A DNA stretch of 64,000 bases from Undaria pinnatifida (GCA_012845835.1 JABAKD010000002.1:12379120-12443119), one strand, 5' to 3'. Counted from the stretch's first letter, positions 11,456 to 21,779 are shown. Numbers and translations: made by a program. Notes: a model not told the origin generated them from the letters alone.

Positions 11456-13451
11456 ATAGGTTATGAGCCTCTTTTGGGCTGATTTGCCAACGTCCTTGCT
11501 GCACGTTTACAGCTGTTGGTCTTCTCGTCTAAAAATTGCACGAGGACAAATTCTTTGGCGTACTTCGTAATACTGGGTAGCTTGAAGAAATGGTTCTAAT
11601 ATTGACTTCACGCGTCCAATAGCGCTCGCGAATCCGGACTACCCACCTTCTACACGCATGATATTGCGCTAGCAGTCCTCTTACCTGTTTTTTGCATACA
11701 GCGTGCAATCGGTCTCTTTTTTCGAATATCCCTGAGATGTACTTGATGTACTCGTAGATGCGATGCCTCTGCTGTGTCGTGGCTGATCTTGCTCCTTGAA
11801 AACAATTCCAAAAATCCTCCGCGCTTGATGAAGTGCAGATCTTTCCCCGAACTTCTCGGGAACGCCTGGCGCATTCAGCGGGACGCCGTTGGTTGCGTAG
11901 TGCCAGTAGATACATAGATCAATGCGCGAGACTCATAACCTAAAACACTGACACGTCTTAAGTCTCTGTCTCCGTGCTTAGAGTTGCAGAGGTGGCACCA
12001 AAGTGTCTGTTGGGATCACTTGTGGAGAAGAAAGAAGATAATTTGAAAGTGGCGCGTATGTGGCCAAAACATGGTCACGAAGGAGAGAAGGAGAAAGTAG
12101 GAGAGGAGAAGAAGGTGTAGGGAGTGATCAAGGTGGGGCTTACGTTCACCTGATCAATACGGTACAATGCCCGTGTTACGGGGAGATATACTCTACGGGT
12201 AGTTGTACTTACCGACAAACCGTCCTACAGTAAAGTTCCTTGCAACATTCCCTGCAACGTTCCTAGATACTTTTGGTGGGAAGTTAGTAACAAGATGAAT
12301 ACACAACACACCGACGGGAACTAAAAAACTGAGATTCCCCGCATATTGTATTTCTCTGCATCTAGATTAAGATACTAAGTATACTCAAGGTAGTGAATAC
12401 GAATCAAATAGATACTAATGGACTGCAGAGTCAATATTACAGTACGCCCCCTTTGCAGAGGAGTCAACAGCTAGAGGAATATGATACTCAGAATAATAGA
12501 AAGCACAAATCGTACGCCGTGTTCAAACCTCCGTGTATGGCCAGCGGTAATATGATAGTTACCATGTCGCTCAAGAGAATAGAAATACGGCTCATAGTGG
12601 GTATAAGTTTGTCAGCAAAATCACCGACCAGTTAACCGAGTGGACCGCAGTCTAACTTCTCTGCAGCAAAGATCAAGCCCTTGCCTCGCTTCAGCTGTTT
12701 GTCACTCCAACCGTGATACCTCTCTCGGCAAACGCATCATCAGAGGATGTGCAAAAAAAAAGGTAAACTTACGGGCGACGAGTTCAAGGATTACTGCCTA
12801 GGATCAGGCATCACTTACAATTCGCTGTCGCCAACACACCACAGCAGATCAGTGTATTGGAACGCGTCGGACGGGCGTTGTGCAGAACGTTAGCTGCATG
12901 CTCGTTGACAGTGGACTCCCTCCTTTCTGTGAGGAGAGCTCATGACGACTAGATTTCGCTGTGCGAGGCGATCAACCCGCCAAGAGCACTGGCATCCAAG
13001 AATGGGGAAGGGGGTTACATAGTTACCGTATTGTGGTCCGTAGGATAATTCCGTTGGGATTAGCGGATAACTAATGCACTCGGGTTAATCACCGGAGTTC
13101 AGGGTGTGTTGATTGTTTGAGTAACGCAAGCAACAGTAATGTATTTGCTGAGTCGCAACCTGTTCATCGTCCTAGTCTTGGACTTGAGACACAGTTTGGA
13201 ACCAGTTGCACTAATGGCTTCGTGATTGGACTCACAGCTCCTATAGCTCTCATTGTACAAGCGTTAACTTTGATTCGGTTGGAATACATGGGATACGGAA
13301 ATTCGAGTTTTATTAATTGCTTGAGCAAGTTTGCATTACACCTCAGTGGGAAATGACATGTTTCGTATCTCTGATTGGTGTGTCTAACTTGGTTTCACGT
13401 GCAACATGCTATTGAGGGAAAATTCGATATGCCACTTTCATTGTGGTGGAG

Positions 13452-13979
13452 TGTTGAGGATGGGTTTGAGACTACCTCCTATCAAGGCAATGTGCAGTAG
13501 CATCGATTGACTCATTGCTGTATTCGTAGTCGTAGCAGAACTAGAAAGTAACGTATAAGCGTTACAGCTGAGTCGGAACTTTCTTGGAAGAAATATTATA
13601 GAAAAGCAGCGGGATTACCACCTGTTCGACTACTGCTGTATGTTTTGAGTAGGTCGTATCGTATCAAGTAGTCGAGTTCTCGAAATCAGAGGCTTCTGAA
13701 AGGAGTGGTACTCTGGACGCTGAGACGGATGATGCGGGTGGCCCCACCCCATTCACTCTTTTCTCATCCTTTTATTCTTCCTCGAGTCAGTTTTCAGTGT
13801 CCCCTGAACTCTGGACATAGCAGTCCATTGTGCTCAAGTGTTTATTTTCTTGGCCGAAAGCGCCCGTCAAAACATCACAATATTTCTACCTCGTGCATCT
13901 TGCACGCTCCTTCGGTTAGCTTGATTGCTGCCAGCGCCAGCCTTTGCGACCACGCCAGGTCGTATCTTCACATACGCCA
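13452..13979 (+). repeat. 3' LTR of the copia-type element
   Basis: Direct repeat matching 10926-11455 in the same orientation. The 92-residue open frame present in both is only a by-product of LTR sequence. Confidence 0.75.
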
Positions 13980-13984
13980 ATATT

Positions 13985-14205
13985 GTTTTCAAACTGGGCC
14001 AAAACTCGTGAACACTGTCACCCTCCAAACACACATTGTCGATGATGGGCCAAAAAATGTAAACATTACTCCCACCCCCCTGTTGCCTGCTACCAAGAAC
14101 AGATTATGTCCATAGAGAAGTTTGGGGAGTACAATCCAGAAGTAAAAATAAAGGATACAAGCAAGGGAAAGGCTAGCGCTAAGAAAGGTCAAAGAGGAAG
14201 AACAT
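13985..14205. repeat. Family E fragment
   Basis: 'gggccaaaactcgtgaacac' and 'gatgggccaa' match the family E blocks at 4160 and 40265. No gene. Confidence 0.45.
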
Positions 14206-14209
14206 TCAG

Positions 14210-14520
14210 TTTTTTTTTTTCCACACGTCTACTTTCCAGCTTCTGGAAAAGCCGTGGTCACAGGTGTCGTCCCTTCTCCCTCCCGGTTCTTGCCTTCAAA
14301 TTTTATCGCGCATAGAGGTCAACAATCCCACTGCTCGTCGATTTTCATCGAGTGTGGCTAACTCACGCTCTCGCGCTTTCCGCAAGTCAATTTGTGCACA
14401 ACTAAAAGTCCCTACGAAATTTATACGAGTATGCACTCGGGGGGACTTGAAATCACGAAACTGACCTATATCAGGCTCGAGGATAACCTCATACGTCACC
14501 GGGGCGACCGGCTATTAGAG
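14210..14520 (-). mobile_element. tRNA-derived SINE, copy 1
   Basis: Read on the minus strand, the copy has a tRNA-like head with an A-box-like block ('cggtgacgtatgagg', near 14500) and a B-box-like block ('gatttcaagtcc', near 14450). A body follows ('gcgcgagagcgtgagttagc', 'atcgacgag', 'gcgcgataaaatttgaaggca'), ending in an A-run of 11 (T-run 14210-14220). It matches 19759-20081, 63187-63412 and 63785-64000. Pol III-transcribed SINEs move with LINE machinery. Confidence 0.8.
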
Positions 14521-15240
14521 ATATACCGGGGGGTTATAGAATATAGAGGAAGAGAAATGCATTTACACAGTTCAATGGACTACCGTATACGATACAAGAT
14601 AACACATCCGCAGAAGATAAGATACCACACCCCCCACACAATACAACACCCGGTGGTATTTTTTTTAGTCTCAAACGAGGGGGGGGTTATCACCCGGGTC
14701 ACATTAATAGCACGCCCCCATAGGTTACGCCGCATGTATTCACGGGGCCTGCTACTATTACCCGGGTGATGCTTCATTCTGTCTTGTGGTCACATAGAAC
14801 ACACACCTTTGTGTGCGGGTAACCACCCCGTACGGAGACTTTCAACTACATGAACGTGGGGGAGAACAGATCACGGCGCAGGTGCCTCCGCTCCTTCGAC
14901 AGCTGCATTTAGCTTCGACCGCAGCAGTGCGGCAGCAGGAATTTTTACAGCAAGTGTTGTCACCCCCCTTGCCTGCAGGTGTGCGGCAGCAGTAGTTGTT
15001 TACAGGCAGTATTACCACACACCCTTTTATAACCCCCCCTCGCTACCACACCCCTTGCAAGTGTGCGGCAGTGCTATCACACTCCCTGGTTCATCACGCA
15101 CCCCTTCATGGCCCATGCGGCCTGCACTTTATCACTTGGGCTACAACAATATACTACCCCCCACACAGAATACAACACCCGGTGAATTTTGTTTTGAATT
15201 CGAAAAATGTCATCGTCGGGGTGTGTTGTCTTATGTCGTA
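14520..15240. other. Non-coding stretch with short repeats
   Basis: A 'cacaatacaacacccggtg' block occurs at 14636 and 15166, and 'cccgggt' occurs near 14693 and 14760. No gene seen. Confidence 0.4.
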
Positions 15241-15261
15241 CACGGTACGCGAAAACTCTGA

Positions 15262-15665
15262 AACTGCGACGTTGTGCAGGGGGGCTGGACCTGCCAGAAA
15301 ACGAAGGGGGTATATCACTAGTTGGGTGGAGGAGGAAGAAGGCGCACAGAGCTGCCCCTGTGGCAAGGTAGACGAGAGCAGACCTCACATGGTGGGAGAA
15401 TGTGAACTGTACAAGGAGGAACGGGATAAACGAATACGACATGGAGAACTTTGGTACACTAGTAGACAATAGCGAGAAAACGAACGCCATCCTAGGAGAC
15501 AGATGCATGTCCCAGACCGGCCAAACAGGAACGAGTCAAAATAAGCAATCAGAGTTCATAATGTACCGTATCGAAGAAACGTAATGAGCGCCCAAAGGTT
15601 GGAGGTGTCTCTTTTAGGACTAGAAAAAATGCTCGGTCTCGAAAGGGGTGCGTGGTCAATGGTCA
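15262..15665 (+). mobile_element. LINE 3' end, ORF2 C-terminus (copy 1)
   Basis: The translated stretch carries a C-x-C-x8-H-x4-C knuckle at about 15354-15404 (CPCG...H...EC) followed by a Tyr/Arg-rich helix. This is the usual C-terminal signature of non-LTR retrotransposon reverse transcriptases. The frame stops at 15472. Downstream, another frame continues with SEKTNAILGDR, which also appears in the second copy at 39095-39560, so there is at least one frameshift. Only the last part of the element is present, as expected of a 5'-truncated LINE. The 3' boundary is near 'caatggtcaaatga'. Confidence 0.75.
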
Positions 15666-16000
15666 AATGACAGTCCTAAGGTAGGCAACGAATAAGTACC
15701 CCCCCCTCCCCGCCCCGCCACTGCTTCGTTGTTGTTTTTTTCTAGACCTACGAGGATTTGACGGCGACAATCTTCTGCGTGAAGCAAAAGAGCGAGCTGC
15801 GATGTACGTCATGCTTAATCGTCTGACGACGGGGTGGTGTAACACATGTCCATCACAATGGGCGGTCCTCTGCATCTCCATTGCCCAGACCTTCGCACCC
15901 AGGATACGGTTAGTCACTTTTTGCATCTGATAATGCCGAAGAAAGAAGAGAGGTGGACACGGGAAGGGGAAGGGAGGGGGGCGTTAGGTTAGGCACGTTA
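15665..16000. repeat. Inverted paralogous segment, left copy
   Basis: The segment 15780-15950 is similar, in inverted orientation, to 17200-17345. They share 'ggagatgcagaggac.gcccat' (minus strand here), a preceding 'cctgggtgcg' against 'cctgggcgtg', and an ATGCAGAAA-type start. Minus-strand translations read MQKVTNRILG...EMQRTAH and MQKMDKYVLG...EMQRTAH. Either strand could once have coded. I do not recognise the family. Confidence 0.4.
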
Positions 16001-17000
16001 CGAGTAGAGATGAACAGTCGATGGGTGAAGGCAAAATCGGTCCACTCCGCATGCGTCTTCGAGGAGAAAAAAGAGCCACAAAATTTGTTTTTGAGGGTGC
16101 GGGCAAATCGCTGAAGAACGGGATAGGATAAACAAATAGCTACCAATAGCTGACCTGCCGTATAACACGCAGCATAGCACACTCCCTGGGAAGAATTTTG
16201 CGTGGCGATTTCCTCCAACGTATACGAGGGGGGCGCAGCCGACGAAACATGGTGGCCTTTGAAATATCTCACCGAGGTATGAGCACTTCCACGGACTCAT
16301 CGCTCGGCGTTTGCATCCTCTCTTAGTCGAGAAAAACCAGCATGGAATGGAACTTGCCCGGAAGGGTGTGCTTTTGGTGCGTGTTGTACGGTGACAATGG
16401 TGCATTGATTTGAGTACCCTATGCCTCGATTGAACCTGCCAGTTTTTGTTGCAATGGTTGAGCAATGGTTGAGCAATGGTCGAGGCGTCATATACGGTAG
16501 GGGTAGCACCTATTTTTTCTCGCGCTCCTCGCGTGGTAAACGACTCTCTACCTTACTCAATAGGCCTACGTTGAGAAAAGCTATAAGCTAACCCCTACGT
16601 AGATTCCTGTGGGCTAGGTATCCAACGAGGAAGGATCCAAAGACATTGGGCAGCTGTTGAGGTGTAGAGCTCGATGGTCAGAAACGCTTTTTAGTAGAAA
16701 AACGCTTCACCCCTATACCCTATCGTAGCTCGTGTCCGTGGAGGTATTAATAGTAGAATCTACCCTGGCGAACGGACGAAACGCTTGGCTAGCAGGGGGC
16801 TTCATGGCAACGTAAGGGGAGAAGGTTTGAACCCCGAAAATCGCATCCCTGGGGCGCACTTGTGCTGTTTTTAGTTCTTGAGAGAATCTAGTGCTCTTAA
16901 ACCCTATCTAATCTAGTGATCTAGTGCTCTTAAACCCTATCTAATCGCTCACCCAAATGTGAAGCACCTGCGCATCAACCACAGCAAAGTAAGGTCAAAT
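16000..17000. other. No defined gene; possible cytochrome b5-like fragment
   Basis: On the minus strand around 16243-16187 a short frame reads SYTLEEIATQNSSQG, resembling the start of a cytochrome b5 domain, but no haem-binding exon was found. A 12-bp 'gagcaatggtt' repeat lies at 16450-16485 and a 33-bp direct duplication ('tctagtgctcttaaaccc') at about 16887-16946. Confidence 0.3.
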
Positions 17001-17200
17001 AGTTAGCAGTATATATCTTGTCAACACTGGTTGTCTATTTGAAAGGACGTCTCGCGGATGCGCCTGCTGAGTGAGCCGGTTGCCTTCATCCCTACGGTGT
17101 TGATCTCCACGTGACATGCCCATCTCACCCCCCAAAACAATTCCCCCTCCCCTCCCCCCCCCCCCCCCCCCCCCCGTCATCTCCCCGTTGCCGCCTGTCT
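17000..17200. other. Poly-C tract and flanks
   Basis: A C-run of about 21 lies near 17155-17175. Open frames through it are artefacts. Confidence 0.6.
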
Positions 17201-17345
17201 CTCGTCTTTACCTTTGGCTGATGCAGAAAATGGATAAGTATGTCCTGGGCGTGATATTTGGTGCTGCGGTGGAGATGCAGAGGACAGCCCATCGCGATGA
17301 TGGGCATGCGTGTGTGTTCAACCGTGCGTTTAGATGCTCCATCAT
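17200..17345. repeat. Inverted paralogous segment, right copy
   Basis: Partner of 15780-15950 in opposite orientation (see that entry). Plus-strand peptide: MQKMDKYVLG...EMQRTAHRDDGHA. Confidence 0.4.
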
Positions 17346-17354
17346 GACAAGCAG

Positions 17355-17429
17355 TGACGTCACATCATTCCAGTGGCATCACATCATATCACCACATTGG
17401 CGTCACATCATCACATTGGCATGACGTCA
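17355..17429. promoter_or_regulatory. Pair of TGACGTCA (CRE-type) palindromes
   Basis: Perfect 8-bp TGACGTCA sites lie at 17355-17362 and 17422-17429. Between them are repeated 'gcatcacatcat' and 'gcgtcacatcatcacattgg' units, some of which are CRE half-sites. bZIP factors of the CREB/ATF type bind such sites. No gene start is visible next to them, so function is inferred and weak. They may be a chance product of the tandem repeat. Confidence 0.4.
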
Positions 17430-17587
17430 GCGGTGGTGCGGATGTATTTTGTGCTGGCGGCCAAGTCGGGCGGTCCTGCATGCATCCTCTCTTCGCTTCG
17501 CTTCAGGTACGAGAGGCACATGGGGAGCGCCACTTTAACATTAAATAGTATTTTCCCGTTAGACCAACTCCTGAGGGTACCTTACCG

Positions 17588-17734
17588 CTTCTTCGAGAAA
17601 ATGGTTGACATACTTGGATTCTACATACCCTAACCCTAACCCTAACCCTATCCCAATGAAACACAACCGACCAATGTAGGGCGAAACCCCCCTCGTCTCG
17701 TACACAGTGTGCGTCAACCATTTTCTCGAAGAAG
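17588..17734. mobile_element. 147-bp inverted-repeat element holding telomere repeats
   Basis: Perfect 22-bp inverted repeats (17588-17609 and 17713-17734, starting CTTCTTCGAG) enclose 103 bp, including CCCTAA-type telomere repeats at about 17628-17652. It has the form of a tiny non-autonomous DNA element, but no target duplication is evident. Confidence 0.5.
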
Positions 17735-18390
17735 TGCCATGGTCAAGCTCTACTGCAACTCCTCGTGTATATAGCAAATATACGCGACACCGCTTGATAG
17801 CCAGCACTGTTAGTTATAATGTAAACTTCATTTTACACTAATTCCATGTATTTTGTCCGCAAAATCGCGGATGCAGAGTGTACTATTATTAAAGGAAGGG
17901 TTATTGTGGAGCTCTTAATTCTGGGTCGAGCTCAAATTCTTATATGGAGGCTTGTGTCCCCCAAAATATTTTTTTACAGTATATATACGCGTATTATAAG
18001 GGTCCATATGGTACTGTAGTGGTTGAGTCGTATCATAGCTAGCTTACGATGTGTGAGTGGGAGATTCGGAGCACGTATTACACGGTACGGTCCTGCGTAA
18101 ACTAACCTGGTAGACAATTAGACACAGTGTTGTTGAGCCACACGCTTTTTGCTACACGGCGGTTTGTTGTTTCGAAAACTGCTCAGTGTGTTCGTCAGTT
18201 ACTCCCGTCTTGTGTCATGCCCCGTATTGGCAGCCTGGGGCGACAATAATAGCGCACATACAGACCACGAGGATACGATGACCCTCGAGCCTCTGGCTAT
18301 AATTCACATACCACACTCGGATGTAACCGTTAAATTATAACGACAGTAGTCTACTTTAAAAAAATGGAAAAATTCGCACTTCAGCCGGCT
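17735..18390. other. Non-coding stretch
   Basis: No gene, repeat array or RNA gene that I can support. Confidence 0.4.
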
Positions 18391-18545
18391 GTGAGATCGA
18401 CCAAAAAGGATTTAGATCAAAACTCAGCTTTGTAAGCTGCGCGTGATACTTCATCCTTCGATCACGCGCGTGTTACGGGGTGTGCATATCCTCGCGAAGA
18501 ATACAGGTCGGTGACTCCCCTGCCAATGTCAGGGTCTCTATATAT
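18390..18545 (-). repeat. Repeat family C copy
   Basis: It has the terminus 'ggctgtgagatcga', then 'gtaagctgcgcgtgatactt', then 'aggtcggtgactcccc.tgcc', in the same order as at 61184-61320. Confidence 0.65.
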
Positions 18546-19420
18546 ATATACTTCCGTCTTGTGTTGTACTTTCGCTCGCCACAAACTGTGTTCAATCGCA
18601 CAACAGACTAGTCATGTCAGTTTTGAAAGCTTCAACTCTATGCAGCATGGAGTATTTCAGGACACACAACACGATGCCACCATGCTAAATAGGGGGGATA
18701 GGTATACACGGAGGGGAGCACTGTTTGCGGTATTTGCTGTGTATATCTTTGTCTCGTAGGTTGTGACCACGGAGCTCGTTCGTATTATTTATTTAATAGT
18801 ACCAGGAACCCTAGATATCCAAGTACAGGGTAAACGATTGGTGTGCGTACGAACGGACACTGACTGGATTTTGGCCGGGTTTCGATGCTTATGTATACAA
18901 GCGCTCCGAATGGGTGCCGGCATACGCCGGGACCCATGCTTCGGGTAGGGCAGGGCAGCACTTCGAATTGTTCGATTCAATACTTGGTAGAGTGAAAAAA
19001 GTCACCACACACAAACATAATCTGCGCGTACAGTATGTAAGGTAATGCCAAGAGTTCGACATAGACTAACAATTATTCACAGCAATGTACTATTATTAAT
19101 GTATCGTTTTTTATGTGAATCCGATTCCGAGCTTCATTAATCAGATTTCGATCGGATAAATCCGAGCACACGCCGACTGACCCTTTAGTCTGGCGACGAA
19201 ACATGTCGAGTGCGTTTCTTATGATAGTGTCACTCAATCAAGCATGCGAGGCCAGCAAGGTGACTGACTATGTCCGCCTTGTGTGATTATAGAAGTTGTA
19301 CATGGACCATTTGTATAATACAACAGCAGTCAGTCCAGATCGAGTCGATCGGTGCAACTTGCTTGGGTATCGTATTATTACAGCAGCAAAAAACACACTT
19401 TACTTCTTTTCTTTTTCCCA
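18545..19420. other. Non-coding stretch
   Basis: Bases 18755-18785 share 'ctcgtaggttgtgaccacggagctcgtt' with 48225-48250 and 58414-58433, so another dispersed repeat begins here. No gene seen. Confidence 0.4.
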
Positions 19421-19625
19421 TCTAATTTATTGCGATGCTCGCATTACTCTCGCCCTCCCAATGCAGTAGTAGTATAACTTAGATCCGGGGTCGTATAGCG
19501 GGCTCCCCTTCCCCCTCCTCACTGCGGTACCTGCCCTAATTTTTATCGCTAGAAGAATTCAGCATTTTCTTCCCTCGTCGATTTGCGTCGATTTGTACCT
19601 ACCCACGCTGCTAGGCGATTTATGC
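19420..19625 (-). mobile_element. Diverged SINE fragment
   Basis: It aligns in inverted orientation with 63560-63755 ('gatccggggtc', 'cggtac.tgcc', 'ttttatcgc.aga', 'cattttcttccctcgtcga'). It corresponds to the body and tail of the tRNA-derived SINE family. Confidence 0.55.
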
Positions 19626-19758
19626 AGTTAGTTGATATATTTTCCCCCATATATTTCTGCAAATAAATAAAGCCGACAAAGCTCACAACGGTGGTTATTT
19701 AACTCAAGGACCAACGCTAGTATTAATAGTAGAAGTATTCGAGTGTAACCCCACTAGA

Positions 19759-20081
19759 CCACCGGGGCGACCGGCTCTATATCAATCACTGCCTCGGTGG
19801 CGTATCAGGTTATATCCTCGAGCCTGGTATAGGTCAGCTTCGTGAGTTCGAATCCCCCCGAGTGCGTACTCGTATAGTTTGTCGTCTTGTGCACAAACTA
19901 ACTTGCGGAAAGCGCGAGAGCGTGAGTTAGCAACACTCGATGAAAAATTGACGATTATTGGGTGCTGAACTCTATGCGCCAAGAAAAATGAAGGCAATAA
20001 CCGGGGGGGGAAGGGAAGGACGACACCTGTGACCACGGCTTGTATGTCCAGAAGCTGGAAAGTAGAAGTGTGCAAAAAAAA
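19759..20081 (+). mobile_element. tRNA-derived SINE, copy 2
   Basis: The head has A-box-like 'cggtggcgtatcagg' at about 19795 and a good B-box 'gagttcgaatcc' at 19845-19856. The body is shared with copy 1 ('tgcggaaagcgcgagagcgt', 'ccacggctt', 'ccagaagctggaaagtag') and ends in an A-run at 20073-20081. A GC-rich 17-bp piece at 19759 ('caccggggcgaccggct') sits in the orientation opposite to that expected from copy 1. Confidence 0.8.
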
Positions 20082-20089
20082 CATTAGAA

Positions 20090-20760
20090 GAGACGATCAA
20101 TCGGCAATCAGCAGCAATAAGGAGCACGTCAAGTACCAAGCAACACAAACCTAGTTGTCAGTTAGGTACCAACACACTACCGCTTGCACTTGACCGGCAA
20201 ACGGTCACAGCAACGGAGTCAGGGACCACAGCAACAACAAAGCACGCCATTCTACTGCCTACTGACCATCACCTTCGAGTGGCGCAGCTTAACAACAGGA
20301 GGAACTTGTATAATACAACCCTCGAGGCCCCGGGGACGCAGCCACTCGCAATGCTGCTGTGTGGCTTTTCCTGGTGCTGTATTCATAATCACTACTACCT
20401 CCTCGTCGTTTAGTCATGCGTGCGCTTGCCACGTCTATATTCATGTATGTACGTGTACCTACCGAAATTCAATAAACAAATGCACTACTATGATCCCTAC
20501 CGCAGTATCATGGGATTTTTTTTACAGTAATATTATTCGAGCGAAGCGAGTTTCTAATCTACACCTGGGCCTCGCAATATAGGCTCCCATGAAAAAAAAA
20601 TAGTTTGCGGCGTGTCTTCGACTAAACTCGATTTTTAGTGTGGGATCATTTGATTTTAGACTGCAGGTGTAGACAGACCACCACGGAGCAACAGCAGCAA
20701 CACACACAGCAAACCACACGGGCAAAAACAGCAGCACACACCGCTCACACAGCCGGCACA
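20090..20760. other. CAG-rich non-coding stretch, possible intron
   Basis: Scattered CAG/CAA trinucleotides and no credible frame on the plus strand. The sequence runs into the PIF1-like exon, so it may be intron. The 156-residue minus-strand frame at 20522-20992 overlaps that exon antisense and looks spurious. Confidence 0.4.
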
Positions 20761-20762
20761 TA

Positions 20763-20996
20763 GACTTGGGGCCGAAGGAGGCCTGCACGGGGCTTACTTT
20801 CGTCTGTCTCAGTAGGGCCAAAAGACTTGCGGACCTCATGGTAGAGCCAATGAGTTTCGACAGGATAGGCAAGCTTGGAAACTCCGACACCATGAAGGCT
20901 AGGTTGCGGGAAGAGGTTAGGCTGGTGGTCTTAGCACAAAGCACGCGGGGTAGGTTCACAGGCATGGGCGTCTTCAACGCCGTCGCGGCCAACTAA
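20763..20996 (+). CDS. PIF1-like DNA helicase, C-terminal fragment or last exon
   Basis: The plus-strand frame reads DLGPKEACTGLTFVCLSRAK, then RLADLMVEPMSFDRIGKL, and ends at TAA. This is the motif-VI region of PIF1-family helicases, where 'GltfVxlSRxkrLxDLmxEPmxfdR' binds nucleotide and couples ATP hydrolysis to unwinding. About 77 residues of the C-terminus are present. The Walker A and B motifs are absent. An AG at 20762-20763 or the CAG at 20750-20752 could be the acceptor of a last exon, since upstream sequence is CAG-rich and non-coding. Alternatives are a truncated pseudogene or the helicase end of a Helitron. A host PIF1 paralogue and a transposon origin cannot be separated here. Confidence 0.6.
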   Translation, partial: DLGPKEACTGLTFVCLSRAKRLADLMVEPMSFDRIGKLGNSDTMKARLREEVRLVVLAQSTRGRFTGMGVFNAVAAN

Positions 20997-20999
20997 TTA

Positions 21000-21450
21000 C
21001 CACATCAGTTGCAATACAACAAACGTCACATCGGCTCTATTCCACCTGTGGTGCCCCTCGCAATCATACGAACTAATGGCCCGTGGACGCACACGTCTGA
21101 CGACAATTACATCTATCAGCTGTCGCTCGTTTTAGCGACAGCTATTGTATCTTTATTATTAATATTATGTTTGCCCTCCGACAATATAGCGTAGATGCCG
21201 TTCCGATGTAAATCGAATATCCTTCCATAAAGCAGCAGTAGTACCTAATATGAAGTCGAATGATCGCACCATAATGCAGTGGTATCTTCCGCCAACCATT
21301 TGCCCATTCCCTTTCCCCACATCTTCTCATTTTATCTACTATTTCCCTTTCCTAGATATGTTTTAGCTGAGAGTCTACCTTAATCCTCATCAACATTGCC
21401 ACCCCAGGCCAGTGTGTGTGTGTGTGTGTGTTCTTCACATTAAACCGTTC
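21000..21450. other. Non-coding stretch
   Basis: A (GT)n microsatellite lies at about 21414-21431. No gene seen. Confidence 0.45.
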
Positions 21451-21454
21451 TTCT

Positions 21455-21600
21455 ACTCGTCGACATCCAGCACACCCAGTGTCCGTACTGATTCTTCACC
21501 CTAGAAAGATCAGCTCTGTGGTCACAAGCCACGACACAGAGATAATGCATCGTAATGCATTCGACAACGCAATGTCATGCCCTAGTACTGGGTACGACAG
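21455..21600 (+). repeat. Dispersed repeat 'GACATCCAGCACACCCAGTG'
   Basis: The block, with 'tccgtactgattcttca' after it, recurs at 29232-29275 and, reduced, at 29565-29600. All three are followed by A-rich sequence. Confidence 0.55.
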
Positions 21601-21654
21601 GCACAACATACATACGTCAGCAACAGAAATACATTGGAAGAGAGAAATACGAAA

Positions 21655-21735
21655 TAAACAAAAACAAAAACAAAAACAAAAAACACAAATAAAAACAAAG
21701 ATAAAAAAAAAAACAAAAAATGAAACAAACAAAAT
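21655..21735. repeat. (CAAAAA)n A-rich microsatellite
   Basis: 'acaaaa' hexamers decay to A-rich text. Open frames on either strand here are artefacts. Confidence 0.85.
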
Positions 21736-21779
21736 GAAGGGGAAATCGAAGACAGTGGCCGTAGTCCTCCCGATTCTTT

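Larger units (their letters stand above)
10926..13979 (+). mobile_element. Broken LTR retrotransposon, Ty1/copia type
   Basis: Two direct repeats of about 530 bp (10926-11455 and 13452-13979) start with TGTTGAGGAT and end with CA. They differ at only a handful of positions, which implies a fairly young insertion. Directly inside the first repeat, 11458-11470 is complementary to the anticodon arm of initiator tRNA-Met, as in copia-type half-tRNA priming. Within the short internal region, about 12620-12960 shows a patch resembling the C-terminal half of a copia integrase core. The element is far shorter than a full copia element (about 5 kb) and is broken in several places. I could not see clear target-site duplications. 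Confidence 0.72.

Noticed and set aside
11181-14115. Repeated MVLWTLRRMMRVAPP... frames
   Set aside because: They are LTR sequence present in both repeats, not a gene family.
20522-20992. 156-codon minus-strand frame
   Set aside because: Antisense of the PIF1-like piece, which has a family motif. The minus frame has none.
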